64,000 bases of DNA from Paraescarpia echinospica (Eukaryota; Annelida; Polychaeta; Sabellida; Siboglinidae). A program made the translations under genes and the position numbers. The stretch is from assembly GCA_020002185.1 (NCBI GenBank), contig CM034533.1, forward strand, positions 39,940,743-40,004,742. Reading direction: 5' to 3'. This document shows, piece by piece, positions 35,701 to 50,700 of this stretch. The notes below the pieces were generated by a model. That model was not told the DNA's origin and ran no database searches. It worked only from the letters and a program-made list of their open reading frames with translations. The number at the start of each line of letters is the position of its first letter. Within the stretch, counting starts at the first letter, position 1.

Positions 35701-38700
35701 CTCCGACAACCACAACAAGTGAAGCTCCAACAACCACAACAATTGAAGTTCGAACAACCACAACAACTCAATCACCAACAACTACAACTACTGAAGCTCC
35801 AACAACTACAACATCTGAAGCTCCAACAACTACAACAACTGAAGTGCCAACAACTACAACTACTGAAGCTCCGACAACCTCAACAACTGAAGCTCCAACA
35901 ACGACAACTACTGAAGCTCCAACAACCACAACTACTGAAGCTCCAACAACCACAACAACTGGAGTGCCAACAACTACAACTACTGAAGCTCTGACAACCA
36001 CAACAACTGATGCTCCAACAACGACAACTTCTGAAGCACCATCAACCACAACAACTGAAGATCCAACAACCACAACAACTGAAGTGCCAACAACTACAAC
36101 TACTGAAGCTCCGACAACTACAACAACTAAAGCTCGAACAACCACAACTACTGAAGCTCCAACAACCGCAACTACTGAAGCTCCAACAACCACAACTACT
36201 GAAGCTCCGACAACCACAACTACTGAAGCTCCAACAACCACAACTACTGAAGCTTTAACAACCACTACAACTGAAGCTCCAACAACCATAATGACTGAAG
36301 CTCCAACAACCACAACTACTGAAGCTCCAACAACCACAACAACTGAAGGGCCAACAACAAGAATAACTGATGCTCCAACAACCACAACAACTGAAGCTCC
36401 AACAACCACAACTACTGAAGCTCCAACAACCACAACTACTGAAGCTTTAACAACCACTACAACTGAAGCTCCAACAACTACAACAACTGAGGCTCCAACA
36501 ACCACAACTACTGAACCACTTACTACTTCAACAAGTGAAGCTCCAACAACCACAACTACTGAAGCTGTAACAACCACTACAACTGAAGCTCCAACAACCA
36601 CAACTACTGAAGCTCCAACAACCACAACTACTGAAGCTCCAAAAACCACAACAACTGAAGTGCCAACAACAACAACAACTGATGCTCCGACAACCACAAC
36701 AACTGAAGCTCCAACAATGACAACAACTGAAGCTCCAACAACCACATCTACTGAAGCTCTAACAACCACTACAATTGAAGCTGAAACAACCACAACAACT
36801 GAAGCTCCAACAACCACAACAATTGAAGTTCGAACAACCACAACAACTCAATCACCAACAACTACAACTACTGAAGCTCCAACAACTACAACATCTGAAG
36901 CTCCAACAACTACAACAACTGAAGTGCCAACAACTACAACTACTGAAGCTCCGACAACCTCAACAACTGAAGCTCCAACAACGACAACTACTGAAGCTCC
37001 AACAACCACAACTACTGAAGCTCCAACAACCACAACAACTGGAGTGCCAACAACTACAACTACTGAAGCTCTGACAACCACAACAACTGATGCTCCAACA
37101 ACGACAACTTCTGAAGCACCATCAACCACAACAACTGAAGATCCAACAACCACAACAACTGAAGTGCCAACAACTACAACTACTGAAGCTCCGACAACTA
37201 CAACAACTGAAGCTTTAACAACCACTACAACTGAAGCTCGAACAACCACAACTACTGAAGCTCCAACAACCGCAACTACTGAAGCTCCAACAACCACAAC
37301 TACTGAAGCTCCAACAACCACAACTACTGAAGCTCCAACAACCACTACTACTGAAGCTTTAACAACCACTACAACTGAAGCTCCAACAACCATAATGACT
37401 GAAGCTCCAACAACCACAACTACTGAAGCTCCAACAACCACAACAACTGAAGGGCCAACAACAAGAACAACTGATGCTCCAACAACCACAACAACTGAAG
37501 CTCCAACAACCACAACTACTGAAGCTCCAACAACCACAACTACTGAAGCTTTAACAACCACTACAACTGAAGCTCCAACAACTACAACAACTGATGCTCC
37601 AACAACCACAATTACTGAACCACTTACTACTTCAACAAGTGAAGCTCCAACAACCAGAACAACTGAAGCTGTAACAACCATTACAACTGAAGCTCCAACA
37701 ACCACAACTACTGAAGCTCCAACAACCACAACTACTGAAGCTCCAAAAACCACAACAACTGAAGTGCCAACAACAACAACAACTGATGCTCCGACAACGA
37801 CAACAACTGAAGCTCCAACAACGACAACAACTGAAGCTCCAACAACCACATCTACTGAAGCTCTAACAACCACTACAATTGAAGCTGAAACAACCACAAC
37901 AACTGAAGCTCCAACAACCACAACAATTGAAGTTCGAACAACCACAACAACTCAATCACCAACAACTACAACTACTGAAGCTCCAACAACTACAACATCT
38001 GAAGCTCCAACAACTACAACAACTGAAGTGCCAACAACTACAACTACTGAAGCTCCGACAACCTCAACAACTGAAGCTCCAACAACGACAACTACTGAAG
38101 CTCCAACAACCACAACTACTGAAGCTCCAACAACCACAACAACTGGAGTGCCAACAACTACAACTACTGAAGCTCTGACAACCACAACAACTGATGCTCC
38201 AACAACGACAACATCTGAAGCACCATCAACCACAACAACTGAAGATCCAACAACCACAACAACTGAAGTGCCAACAACTACAACTACTGAAGCTCCGACA
38301 ACTACAACAACTGAAGCTTTAACAACCACTACAACTGAAGCTCGAACAACCACAACTACTGAAGCTCCAACAACCGCAACTACTGAAGCTCCAACAACCA
38401 CAACTACTGAAGCTCCAACAACCACAACTACTGAAGCTCCAACAACCACAACTACTGAAGCTTTAACAACCACTACAACTGAAGCTCCAACAACCATAAT
38501 GACTGAAGCTCCAACAACCACAACTACTGAAGCTCCAACAACCACAACAACTGAAGGGCCAACAACAAGAACAACTGATGCTCCAACAACCACAACAACT
38601 GAAGCTCCAACAACCACAACTACTGAAGCTCCAACAACCACAACTACTGAAGCTTTAACAACCACTACAACTGAAGCTCCAACAACTACAACAACTGAGG

Positions 38701-41700
38701 CTCCAACAACCACAACTATTGAACCACTTACTACTTCAACAAGTGAAGCTCCAACAACCACAACTACTGAAGCTGTAACAACCACTACAACTGAAGCTCC
38801 AACAACCACAACTACTGAAGCTCCAACAACCACAACTACTGAAGCTCCAAAAACCACAACAACTGAAGTGCCAACAACAACAACAACTGATGCTCCGACA
38901 ACCACAACAACTGAAGCTCCAACAACGACAACAACTGAAGCTCCAACAACCACATCTACTGAAGCTCTAACAACCACTACAATTGAAGCTGAAACAACCA
39001 CAACAACTGAAGCTCCAACAATCACAACAACTGAAGTTCGAACAACCACAACAACTCAATCACCAACAACTACAACTACTGAAGCTCCAACAACTACAAC
39101 ATCTGAAGCTCCAACAACTACAACAACTGAAGTGTCAACAACTACAACTACTGAGGCTCCGACAACCTCAACAACTGAAGCTCCAACAACGACAACTACT
39201 GAAGCTCCAACAACCACAACTACTGAAGCTCCAACAACCACAACAACTGGAGTGCCAACAACTACAACTACTGAAGCTCCGACAACCACAACAACTGATG
39301 CTCCAACAACGACAACTTCTGAAGCACCATCAACCACAACAACTGAAGATCCAACAACCACAACAATTCAAGTGCCAACAACTACAACTACTGAAGCTCC
39401 GACAACTACAACAACTGAAGCTCGAACAAACACAACTACTGCAGCTCCAACAACCGCAACTACTGAAGCTCCAACAACCACAACAACTGAAGCTCCAACA
39501 ACCACAACAACTGAAGTTCGAACAAACGCAACAACTCAATCACCAACAACTACAACTACTGAAGCTCCAACAACTACAACATCTGAAGCTCCAACAACTA
39601 CAACAACTGAAGTGCCAACAACTACAACTACTGAAGCTCCGACAACCTCAACAACTGAAGCTCCAACAACCACATCTACTGAAGCTCTAACAACCACTAC
39701 AATTGAAGTTGAAACAACCACAACAACTGAAGTGCCAACAACGACAACTACTCAAGCTCTAACAACCACAACTACTGAAGCTGTAACAACAACTACAACT
39801 GAAGCTCCAACAACCACAACTACTGAAGTTCCAACAACCACAACAACTGAAGTGCCAACAACTACAACTACTGAAGCTCCGACAGCCACAACAACTGAAG
39901 TTCCAACAACGACAAATACTGAAGCTCCAACAACCACAACTACTGAAGCTGTAACAACCACTACAATTGAAGCTCCAACAACCACAACTACTGAACCTCC
40001 AACAACCACAACTACTGAAGCTCCAAAAACCACAACAACTGAAGTGCCAACAACAACAACAACTGATGCTCCGACAACCACAACAACTGAAGCTCCAACA
40101 ACCACAACTACTCAAGCTGTAACAAACACTACAACTGAAGCTCCAACAACCACAACTACTGAAGCTCTAACAACCACTACAATTGAAGCTGAAACAACCA
40201 CAACAACTGAAGTTCGAACAACCACAACAACTCAATCACCAACATCTACAACTACTGAAGCTCCAACAACTACAACATCTGAAGTGCCAACAACTACAAC
40301 TACTGAAGCTCCGACAACCTCAACAACTGAAGCTCCAACAAAGACAACTACTGAAGGTCCAACAACCACAAGTACTGAAGCTCCAACAACCACAACAACT
40401 GGAGTGCCAACAACTACAACTACTGAAGCTCCGACAAACACAACAACTGATGCTCCAACAACGACAACTACTGAAGCACCACCACCCACAACAACTGAAG
40501 CTCGAACAACCACAACAACTGAAGTGCCAACAACTACAACTACTGAAGCTCCGACAACTACTACAACTGAAGCTCGAACAACCACAACTACTGAAGCTCC
40601 AACAACCATAACTACTGAAGCTCCAACAACCACAACTACTGAAGCTCCAACAACCACAACTACTGAAGCTCCAACAACCACAACTACTGAAGCTTTAACA
40701 ACCACTACAACTGAAGCTCCAACAACTACAACAATTGAGGCTCCAACAACCACAACTACTGAACCACTTACTACTACAACAAGTGAAGCTCCAACAACCA
40801 CAACAACTGAAGTGCCAACAACTACAACTGCTCAAGCTCCGACAACCACAACAACTGAAGCTCCAACAACGACAACTACTCAAGCTCAACCAACCACAAC
40901 TACTGAAGCTGTAACAACAACTACAACTGAAGCTCCAACAACCACAACTACTGAAGTTCCATCAACCACAACAACTGAAGTGCCAACAACTACAACTACT
41001 GAAGCTCCGACAACCACAACAACTGAAGCTCCAACAACGACAACTACTGAACCTCCAACAACCACAATTACTGAAGCTGTAACAACCACTACAACTGAAG
41101 CTCAAACAACCACAACTACTGAAGCTCCAAAAATCACAACTACTGAAGCTCCAACAACCACAACAACTGAAGTGCCAACAACAACAACAACTGATGCTCC
41201 AACAACGACAACAACTGAAGCTCCAACAACCACAAATACTGAAGCTGTAACAACCACTACAACTGAAGCTCCAACAACCATAATGACTGAAGCTCCAACA
41301 ACCACAACTACTGAAGCTCCAACAACCACAACAACTGAAGTGCCAACAACAAGAACAAATGATGCTCCAACAACCACAACAACTGAAGCTCCAACAACGA
41401 CAACTACTGAAGCTCCAACAACCACAAGTACTGAAGCTTTAACAACCACTACAACTGAAGCTCCATCAACTACAACAACTGAGGCTCCAACAACCACAAC
41501 TATTGAATTATTTACTACGTCAACAAGTGAAGCTCCAACAACCACAACAACTGAAGTGCCAACAACTACTACTACTGAAGCTCCGACAACCACAACAACT
41601 GAAGCTCCAACAATAACAACTACTGAAGCTCCAACAACCAAAACTATTGAAGCTGTAACAACCACTACAACTGAAGCTGCAACAACCACAACAACTGAAC

Positions 41701-44700
41701 CTCCAACAACCACAACAACTGAAGTTCGAACAACCACAACAACTGAATCACCAACAACTACAACTACTGAAGCTCCAACAACTACAACATCTGAAGTTCC
41801 AACAACTACAACTACTGAAGCTCCGACAACCACAACAACTGAAGCTCAAACAAAGACAACTACTGAAGCTCCAACAACCACAACTACTGAAGCTGTAACA
41901 ACAACTACAACTGAAGCTCCGACAACCACAACTACTGAAGCTCTAACAACTACTACAACTGAAGCTGCAACAACCACAAGAACTGAAGCTCCAACAACCA
42001 CAACAACTGAAGTGCCAACAACTACAACTACTGAAGCTCCGACAACCTCAACAACTGAAGCTCAAACAACGACAACTACTGAAGCTCCAACAACCACAAC
42101 TACTGAAACTTCAACAACCACAACTACTGAAGCTCCAACAACCACAACTACTGAAGCTCCAACAACCACAACTACTGAAGCTTTAACAACCACTACAACT
42201 GAAGCTCCAACAACTACAACACCTGAGGCTCCAACAACCACAACTACTGAACCACTTACTACTTCAACAAGTGAAGCTCCAACAACCACAACTACTGAAG
42301 CTGTAACAACCACTACAACTGAAGCTCCAACAACCACAACTACTGAAGCTCCAACAAACACAACTACTGACGCTCCAAAAACCACAACAACTGAAGTGCC
42401 AACAACAACAACAACTGATGCTCCGACAACCACAATAACTGAAGCTCCAACAACGACAACAACTGAAGCTCCAACAACCACATCTACTGTAGCTCTAACA
42501 ACCACTACAATTGAAGCTGAAACAACCACAACAACTGAAGCTCCAACAACCACAACAACTGAAGTTCGAACAACCACAACAACTCAATCACCAACAACTA
42601 CAACTACTGAAGCTCCAACAACTACAACATCTGAAGCTCCAACAATTACAACAACTGAAGTGCCAACAACTACAACTACTGAAGCTCCGACAATCTCAAC
42701 AACTGAAGCTCCAACAACGACAACTACTGAAGCTCCAACAACCACAACTACTGAAGCTCCAACAACCACAACAACTGGAGTGCCAACAACGAAAACTACT
42801 GAAGCACCATCAACCACAACAACTGAAGATCCAACAATCACAACAACTGAATCACCAACAACTACAACTACTGAAGCTCCAACAACTACAACATCGGAAG
42901 TTCCAACAACCACAACAACTGAAGCTCCATCGACTACAACTACTGAAGCTCCAACAACTACAATATCTGAAGCTCCAACAACTACAACAACTGAAGTGCC
43001 AACAACTACAACTACTGAAGCTCCGACAACCTCAACAACTGAAGCTCAAACAACGACAACTACTGAAGCTCCAACAACCACAACTGCTGAAGCTTCAACA
43101 ACCACAACTACTGAAGCTCCAACAACCACAACTACTGAAGTTCCAACAACCACAACTACTGAAGCTTTAACAACCACTACAACTGAAGCTCCAACAACGA
43201 CAACAACTGAGGCTCCAACAACCACAACTACTGAACCACTTACTACTTCAACAAGTGAAGCTCCAACAACCACAACTACTGAAGCTGTAACAACCACTAC
43301 AGCTGAAGCTCCAACAACCACAACTACTGAAGCTGTAACAACCACTACAACTCAAGCTCCGACAACCACAACAACTGAAGCTCCAACAACCACAACTACT
43401 GAAGCTGTAACAACCACTACAACTCAAGGTCCAACAACCACAACAACTGAAGCTCCAACAACCACAACTACTGAAGCTTTAACAACAACTACAACTGAAG
43501 CTTTAACAACAACTACAACTGAAGCTCCAACAACTACAACAACTGAGGCTCCAACAACGACAACTACTGAAGCTCCAACAACGACAACTACTGAAGCTGT
43601 AACAACCACTACAACTGAAGAGCCAACAACTACAACTACTGAAGCTCCGACAACTACATCAACTGAAGCTCCAACAACGACAACTACTGAAGCTCCAACA
43701 ACGACAACTACTGAATCTGTAACTACCACTACAACTGAAGCTCCAACAACCACAACTACTGAAGCTCCAACAACCACAACTACTGAAACTGCAACAACCA
43801 CAACAACTGAAGTGCCAACAACTACAACAACTGATGCTCCGACAACCACAACAACTGAAGCTCCAACAACGACAACTACTGAAGCTCCAACAACCACAAG
43901 TACTGAAGCTTTAACAACCACTACAACTGAAGCTCCAACAACTACAACAACTGAGGCTCCAACAACCACACCTACTGAACTACTTACTACTTCAACAAGT
44001 GAAGCTCCAACAACCACAACTACTGAAGCTGTAACAACCACTACAACTGAAGCTGCAACAACCACAACAACTGAAGCTCCAACAACCACAACAACTGAAG
44101 TTCGAACATCCACAACAACTGAATCACCAACAACTACAACTACTGAAGCTCCAACAACTACAACTACTGAAGTTCCAACAACCACAACTACTGAAGCTCC
44201 GACAACCACAACAACTGAAGCTCAAACAATGACAACTACTGAAGCTCCAACAACCACAACTACTGAAGCTGTAACAACAACTACAACTGAAGCTCCAACA
44301 ACCACAACTACTGAAGCTCTAACAACTACTACAACTGAAGCTGCAACAACCACAACAACTGAAGCTCCAACAACCACAACAACTGAAGTTCGAACAACCA
44401 CAACAACTGAATCACCAACAACTACAACTACTGAAGCTCCGACAACTACAACATCTGAAGTGCTAACAACTACAACTACTGAAGCTCTGACAACCACAAC
44501 AACTGAAGCTACATCAACAACAAATACTGAAGCTCCAACACCAATAACTACTGAAGCTCCTACTACTTCAACAACTGAAGGTCCAACAACCACAACTACT
44601 GGAGATCCAACAACGACAACTACTGAAGCTCCTACTACTTCAACAACTGAAGGTCCAACAAACACAACTACTGAAGGTCCAACAACCACAATTACTGAAG

Positions 44701-47700
44701 CTCCAACAGCCACAACTACTGAAGCTCTAACAACCACTACAACTGAAGCTCCAACAACCACAACTACTGAAGCTCTAACAACCACAACTACTGAAGCTCC
44801 AACAACCACAACTACTGAAGATTTAACAACCACAACTACTGAAGCTCCAACAACCACAACTACTGAAGTTTTAACAACCACAACTACTGAAGCTCCAACA
44901 ACCACAACTACTGAAGCTCCAACAACCACAACTACTGAAGCTTTAACAACCACTACAACTGAAGCTCCAACAACGACAACAACTGAGGCTCCAACAACCA
45001 CAACTACTGAACCACTTATTACTTCAACAAGTGAAGCTCCAACAACCACAACTACTGAAGCTGTAACAACCACTACAGCTGAAGCTCCAACAACCACAAC
45101 TACTGAAGCCCCAACAACCACAACTACTGAAGCTCCAAAAACCACAACAACTGAAGTGCCAACAACTACAACTACTGAAGCTCCGACAACCACAACAACT
45201 GAAGCTCCAACAACGACAACTACTGAAGCTCCAACAACCACAACTACTGAAGCTGTAACAACCACTACAACTGAAGCTCCAACAACCACAACTACTGAAG
45301 CTTCAACAATCACAACTACTGAAGCTCCAACAACGACAACAACTGAAGTGCCAACAACAACAATAACTGATGCTCCGACAACCACAACAACTGAAGCTCC
45401 AACAACGACAACAACTGAAGCTCCAACAACCACAACTACTGAAGCTGTAACAACCACAACTACTGAAACTCCAACAACCACAACTACTCAAGCTCCAACA
45501 ACCACAACTACTCAAGCTTTAACAACCACTACAACTGAAGCTCCAACAACTACAACTACTGAGGCTCCAACAACCACAACTACTGAACCACTTACTACTT
45601 CAACAAGTGAAGCTCCAACAACCACAACACCTGAAGTGCCAACAACTACAACTACTGAAACTCCGACAACCACAACAACTGAAGCTCCAACAACGACAAC
45701 TACTCAAGCTCAAACAACCACAACTACTGAAGCTGTAACAACAACTACATCTGAAGCTCTAACAACCACAACTACTGTAGTTCCAACAACCACAACAACT
45801 GAAGTGCCAACAACTACAACTACTGAAGCTCCGACAACCACAACAACTGAAGTGCCAACAACAAGAACAACTGATGCTCCGACAAACACAACAACTGAAG
45901 CTCCAACAACGACAACTACTGAAGCTCCAACAACCACAAGTACTGAAGCTTTAACAACCACAACAACTGAAGCTCCAACAACTACAACAACTGAGGCTCC
46001 AACAACCACAACTACTGAACTATTTACTATGTCAACAAGTGAAGCTCCAACAACCACAACAACTGAACTGCCAACAACTACTACTACTGAAGCTCCGACA
46101 ACCACAACAACTGAAGCTCCAACAATGACAACTACTGAAGCTCCAACAACCACAACTACTGAAGCTGTAACAACCACTAAAACTGAAGCTGCAACAACCA
46201 CAACAACTGAAGCTCCAACAACCACAACAACTGAAGTTCGAACAACCACAACAACTGAATCACCAACAAGTACAACTACTGAAGCTCCAACAACTACAAC
46301 ATCTGAAGTTCCAACAACCACAACTACTGAAGCTCCGACAACCACAACAACTGAAGCTCAAACAAAGACAACTATTGAAGCTCCAACAACCACAACTACT
46401 GAAGATGTAACAACAACTACAACTGAAGCTCCGACAACCACAACTACTGAAGCTCCAACAACCACAACTACTGAAGCTCCAACAATCACAACTACTGAAG
46501 TTCTAACAACTACTACAACTGAAGCTGCAACAACCACAAGAACTGAAGCTCCAACAACCACAACAACTGAAGTTCGAACAACCACAACAACTGAATCACC
46601 AACAACTAAAACTACTGAAGCTCCAACAACTACAACATCTGAAGTTCCAACAACCACAAGAACTGAAGCTCCATCAACCACAACTGCTGAAGCTGTAACA
46701 ACAACAACAACTGAAGCTCCAACAACCACAACTAATGAAGCTCCAACAACCACAACTACTGAAGCTCTAACAACCACTACAACTGAAGCTGAAACAACCA
46801 CAACTGAAGCTCCAACAACCACAACAACTGAAGTTCGAACAACCACAACAACTCAATCACCAACAACTACAACTACTGAAGCTCCAACAACTACAACATC
46901 TGAAGCTCCAACAACTACAACAACTGAAGCTCTGACAACCTCAACAACTGAAGCTCCAACAATGACAACTACTGAAGCTCCAAAAACCACAACTACTGAA
47001 GCTCCAACAACCACAACAACTGAAGTGCCAACAACTACAACTACTGAAGCTCCGACAAACACAACAACTGAAGCTCCAACAACCACAACTACTGAAGCTG
47101 TAACAACCACTACAACTCAAGCTCCGACAACCACAACAACTGAAGCTCCAACAACCACAACTACTGAAGCTGTAACAACCACTACAACTCAAGCTCCAAC
47201 AACCACAACAACTGAAGCTCCAACAACCACAACTACTGAAGCTTTAACAACAACTACAACTGAAGCTTTAACAACAACTACAACTGAAGCTCCAACAACT
47301 ACAACAACTGAGGCTCCAACAACGACAACTACTGAAGCTCCAACAACGACAACTACTGAAGCTGTAACAACCACTACAACTGAAGAGCCAACAACTACAA
47401 CTACTGAAGCTCCGACAACTACATCAACTGAAGCTCCAACAACGACAACTACTGAAGCTCCAACAACGACAACTACTGAATCTGTAACTACCACTACAAC
47501 TGAAGCTCCAACAACCACAACTACTGAAGCTCCAACAACCACAACTACTGAAACTGCAACAACCACAACAACTGAAGTGCCAACAACTACAACAACTGAT
47601 GCTCCGACAACCACAACAACTGAAGCTCCAACAACGACAACTACTGAAGCTCCAACAACCACAAGTACTGAAGCTTTAACAACCACAACAACTGAAGCTC

Positions 47701-50700
47701 CAACAACTACAACAACTGAGGCTCCAACAACCACAACTACTGAACTATTTACTATGTCAACAAGTGAAGCTCCAACAACCACAACAACTGAACTGCCAAC
47801 AACTACTACTACTGAAGCTCCGACAACCACAACAACTGAAGCTCCAACAATGACAACTACTGAAGCTCCAACAACCACAACTACTGAAGCTGTAACAACC
47901 ACTAAAACTGAAGCTGCAACAACCACAACAACTGAAGCTCCAACAACCACAACAACTGAAGTTCGAACAACCACAACAACTGAATCACCAACAACCACAA
48001 CTACTGAAGCTTTAACAACAACTACAACTGAAGCTTTAACAACAACTACAACTGAAGCTCCAACAACTACAACAACTGAGGCTCCAACAACGACAACTAC
48101 TGAAGCTCCAACAACGACAACTACTGAAGCTGTAACAACCACTACAACTGAAGAGCCAACAACTACAACTACTGAAGCTCCGACAACTACATCAACTGAA
48201 GCTCCAACAACGACAACTACTGAAGCTCCAACAACGACAACTACTGAATCTGTAACTACCACTACAACTGAAGCTCCAACAACCACAACTACTGAAGCTC
48301 CAACAACCACAACTACTGAAACTGCAACAACCACAACAACTGAAGTGCCAACAACTACAACAACTGATGCTCCGACAACCACAACAACTGAAGCTCCAAC
48401 AACGACAACTACTGAAGCTCCAACAACCACAAGTACTGAAGCTTTAACAACCAGTACAACTGAAGCTCCAACAACTACAACAACTGAGGCTCCAACAACC
48501 ACACCTACTGAACTACTTACTACTTCAACAAGTGAAGCTCCACCAACCACAACTACTGAAGCTGTAACAACCACTACAACTGAAGCTGCAACAACCACAA
48601 CAACTGAAGCTCCAACAACCACAACAACTGAAGCTCCAACAACCACAACAACTGAAGTTCGAACATCCACAACAATTGAATCACCAACAACTACAACTAC
48701 TGAAGCTCCAACAACTACAACTACTGAAGTTCCAACAACCACAACTACTGAAGCTCCGACAACCACAACAACTGAAGCTCAAACAATGACAACTACTGAA
48801 GCTCCAACAACCACAACTACTGAAGCTGTAACAACAACTACAACTGAAGCTCCAACAACCACAACTACTGAAGCTCTAACAACTACTACAACTGAAGCTG
48901 CAACAACCACAACAACTGAAGCTCCAACAACCACAACAACTGAAGTTCGAACAACCACAACAACTGAATCACCAACAACTACAACTACTGAAGCTCCGAC
49001 AACTACAACATCTGAAGTGCCAACAACTACAACTACTGAAGCTCTGACAACCACAACAACTGAAGCTACATCAACGACAAATACTGAAGCTCCAACAACA
49101 ATAACTACTGAAGCTCCTACTACTTCAACAACTGAAGGTCCAACAACCATAACTACTGAAGGTCCAACAACCACAATTACTGAAGCTCCAACAGCCACAA
49201 CTACTGAAGCTCTAACAACCACTACAACTGAAGCTCCAACAACCACAACTACTGAAGCTCTAACAACCACAACTACTGAAGCTCCAACAACCACAACTAC
49301 TGAAGCTTTAACAACCACAACTACTGAATCTCCAACAACCACAACTACTGAAGCTCCAACAACCACAACTACTGAAGCTTTAACAACCACTACAACTGAA
49401 GCTCCAACAACGACAACTACTGAACCACTTACTACTTCAACAAGTGAAGCTCCAACAACCACAACTACTGAAGCTGTAACAACCACTACAGCTGAAGCTC
49501 CAACAACCACAACTACTGAAGCTGTAACAACCACTACAACTCAAGCTCCGACAACCACAACAACTGAAGCTCCAACAACCACAACTACTGAAGCTGTAAC
49601 AACCACTACAACTCAAGCTCCAACAACCACAACAACTGAAGCTCCAACAACCACAACTACTGAAGCTTTAACAACAACTACAACTGAAGCTTTAACAACA
49701 ACTACAACTGAAGCCCCAACAACTACAACAACTGAGGCTCCAACAACGACAACTACTGAAGCTCTAACAACGACAACTACTGAAGCTGTAACAACCACTA
49801 CAACTGAAGAGCCAACAACTACAACTACTGAAGCTCCGACAACTACATCAACTGAAGCTCCAACAACGACAACTACTGAAGCTCCAACAACGACAACTAC
49901 TGAATCTGTAACTACCACTACAACTGAAGCTCCAACAACCACAACTACTGAAGCTCCAACAACCACAACTACTGAAACTGCAACAACCACAACAACTGAA
50001 GTGCCAACAACTACAACAACTGATGCTCCGACAACCACAACAACTGAAGCTCCAACAACGACAACTACTGAAGCTCCAACAACCACAAGTACTGAAGCTT
50101 TAACAACCAGTACAACTGAAGCTCCAACAACTACAACAACTGAGGCTCCAACAACCACACCTACTGAACTACTTACTACTTCAACAAGTGAAGCTCCACC
50201 AACCACAACTACTGAAGCTGTAACAACCACTACAACTGAAGCTGCAACAACCACAACAACTGAAGCTCCAACAACCACAACAACTGAAGCTCCAACAACC
50301 ACAACAACTGAAGTTCGAACATCCACAACAATTGAATCACCAACAACTACAACTACTGAAGCTCCAACAACTACAACTACTGAAGTTCCAACAACCACAA
50401 CTACTGAAGCTCCGACAACCACAACAACTGAAGCTCAAACAATGACAACTACTGAAGCTCCAACAACCACAACTACTGAAGCTGTAACAACAACTACAAC
50501 TGAAGCTCCAACAACCACAACTACTGAAGCTCTAACAACTACTACAACTGAAGCTGCAACAACCACAACTACTGAAGCTCCAACAACCACAACTACTGAA
50601 ACTGCAACAACCACAACAACTGAAGTGCCAACAACTACAACAACTGATGCTCCGACAACCACAACAACTGAAGCTCCAACAACGACAACTACTGAAGCTC

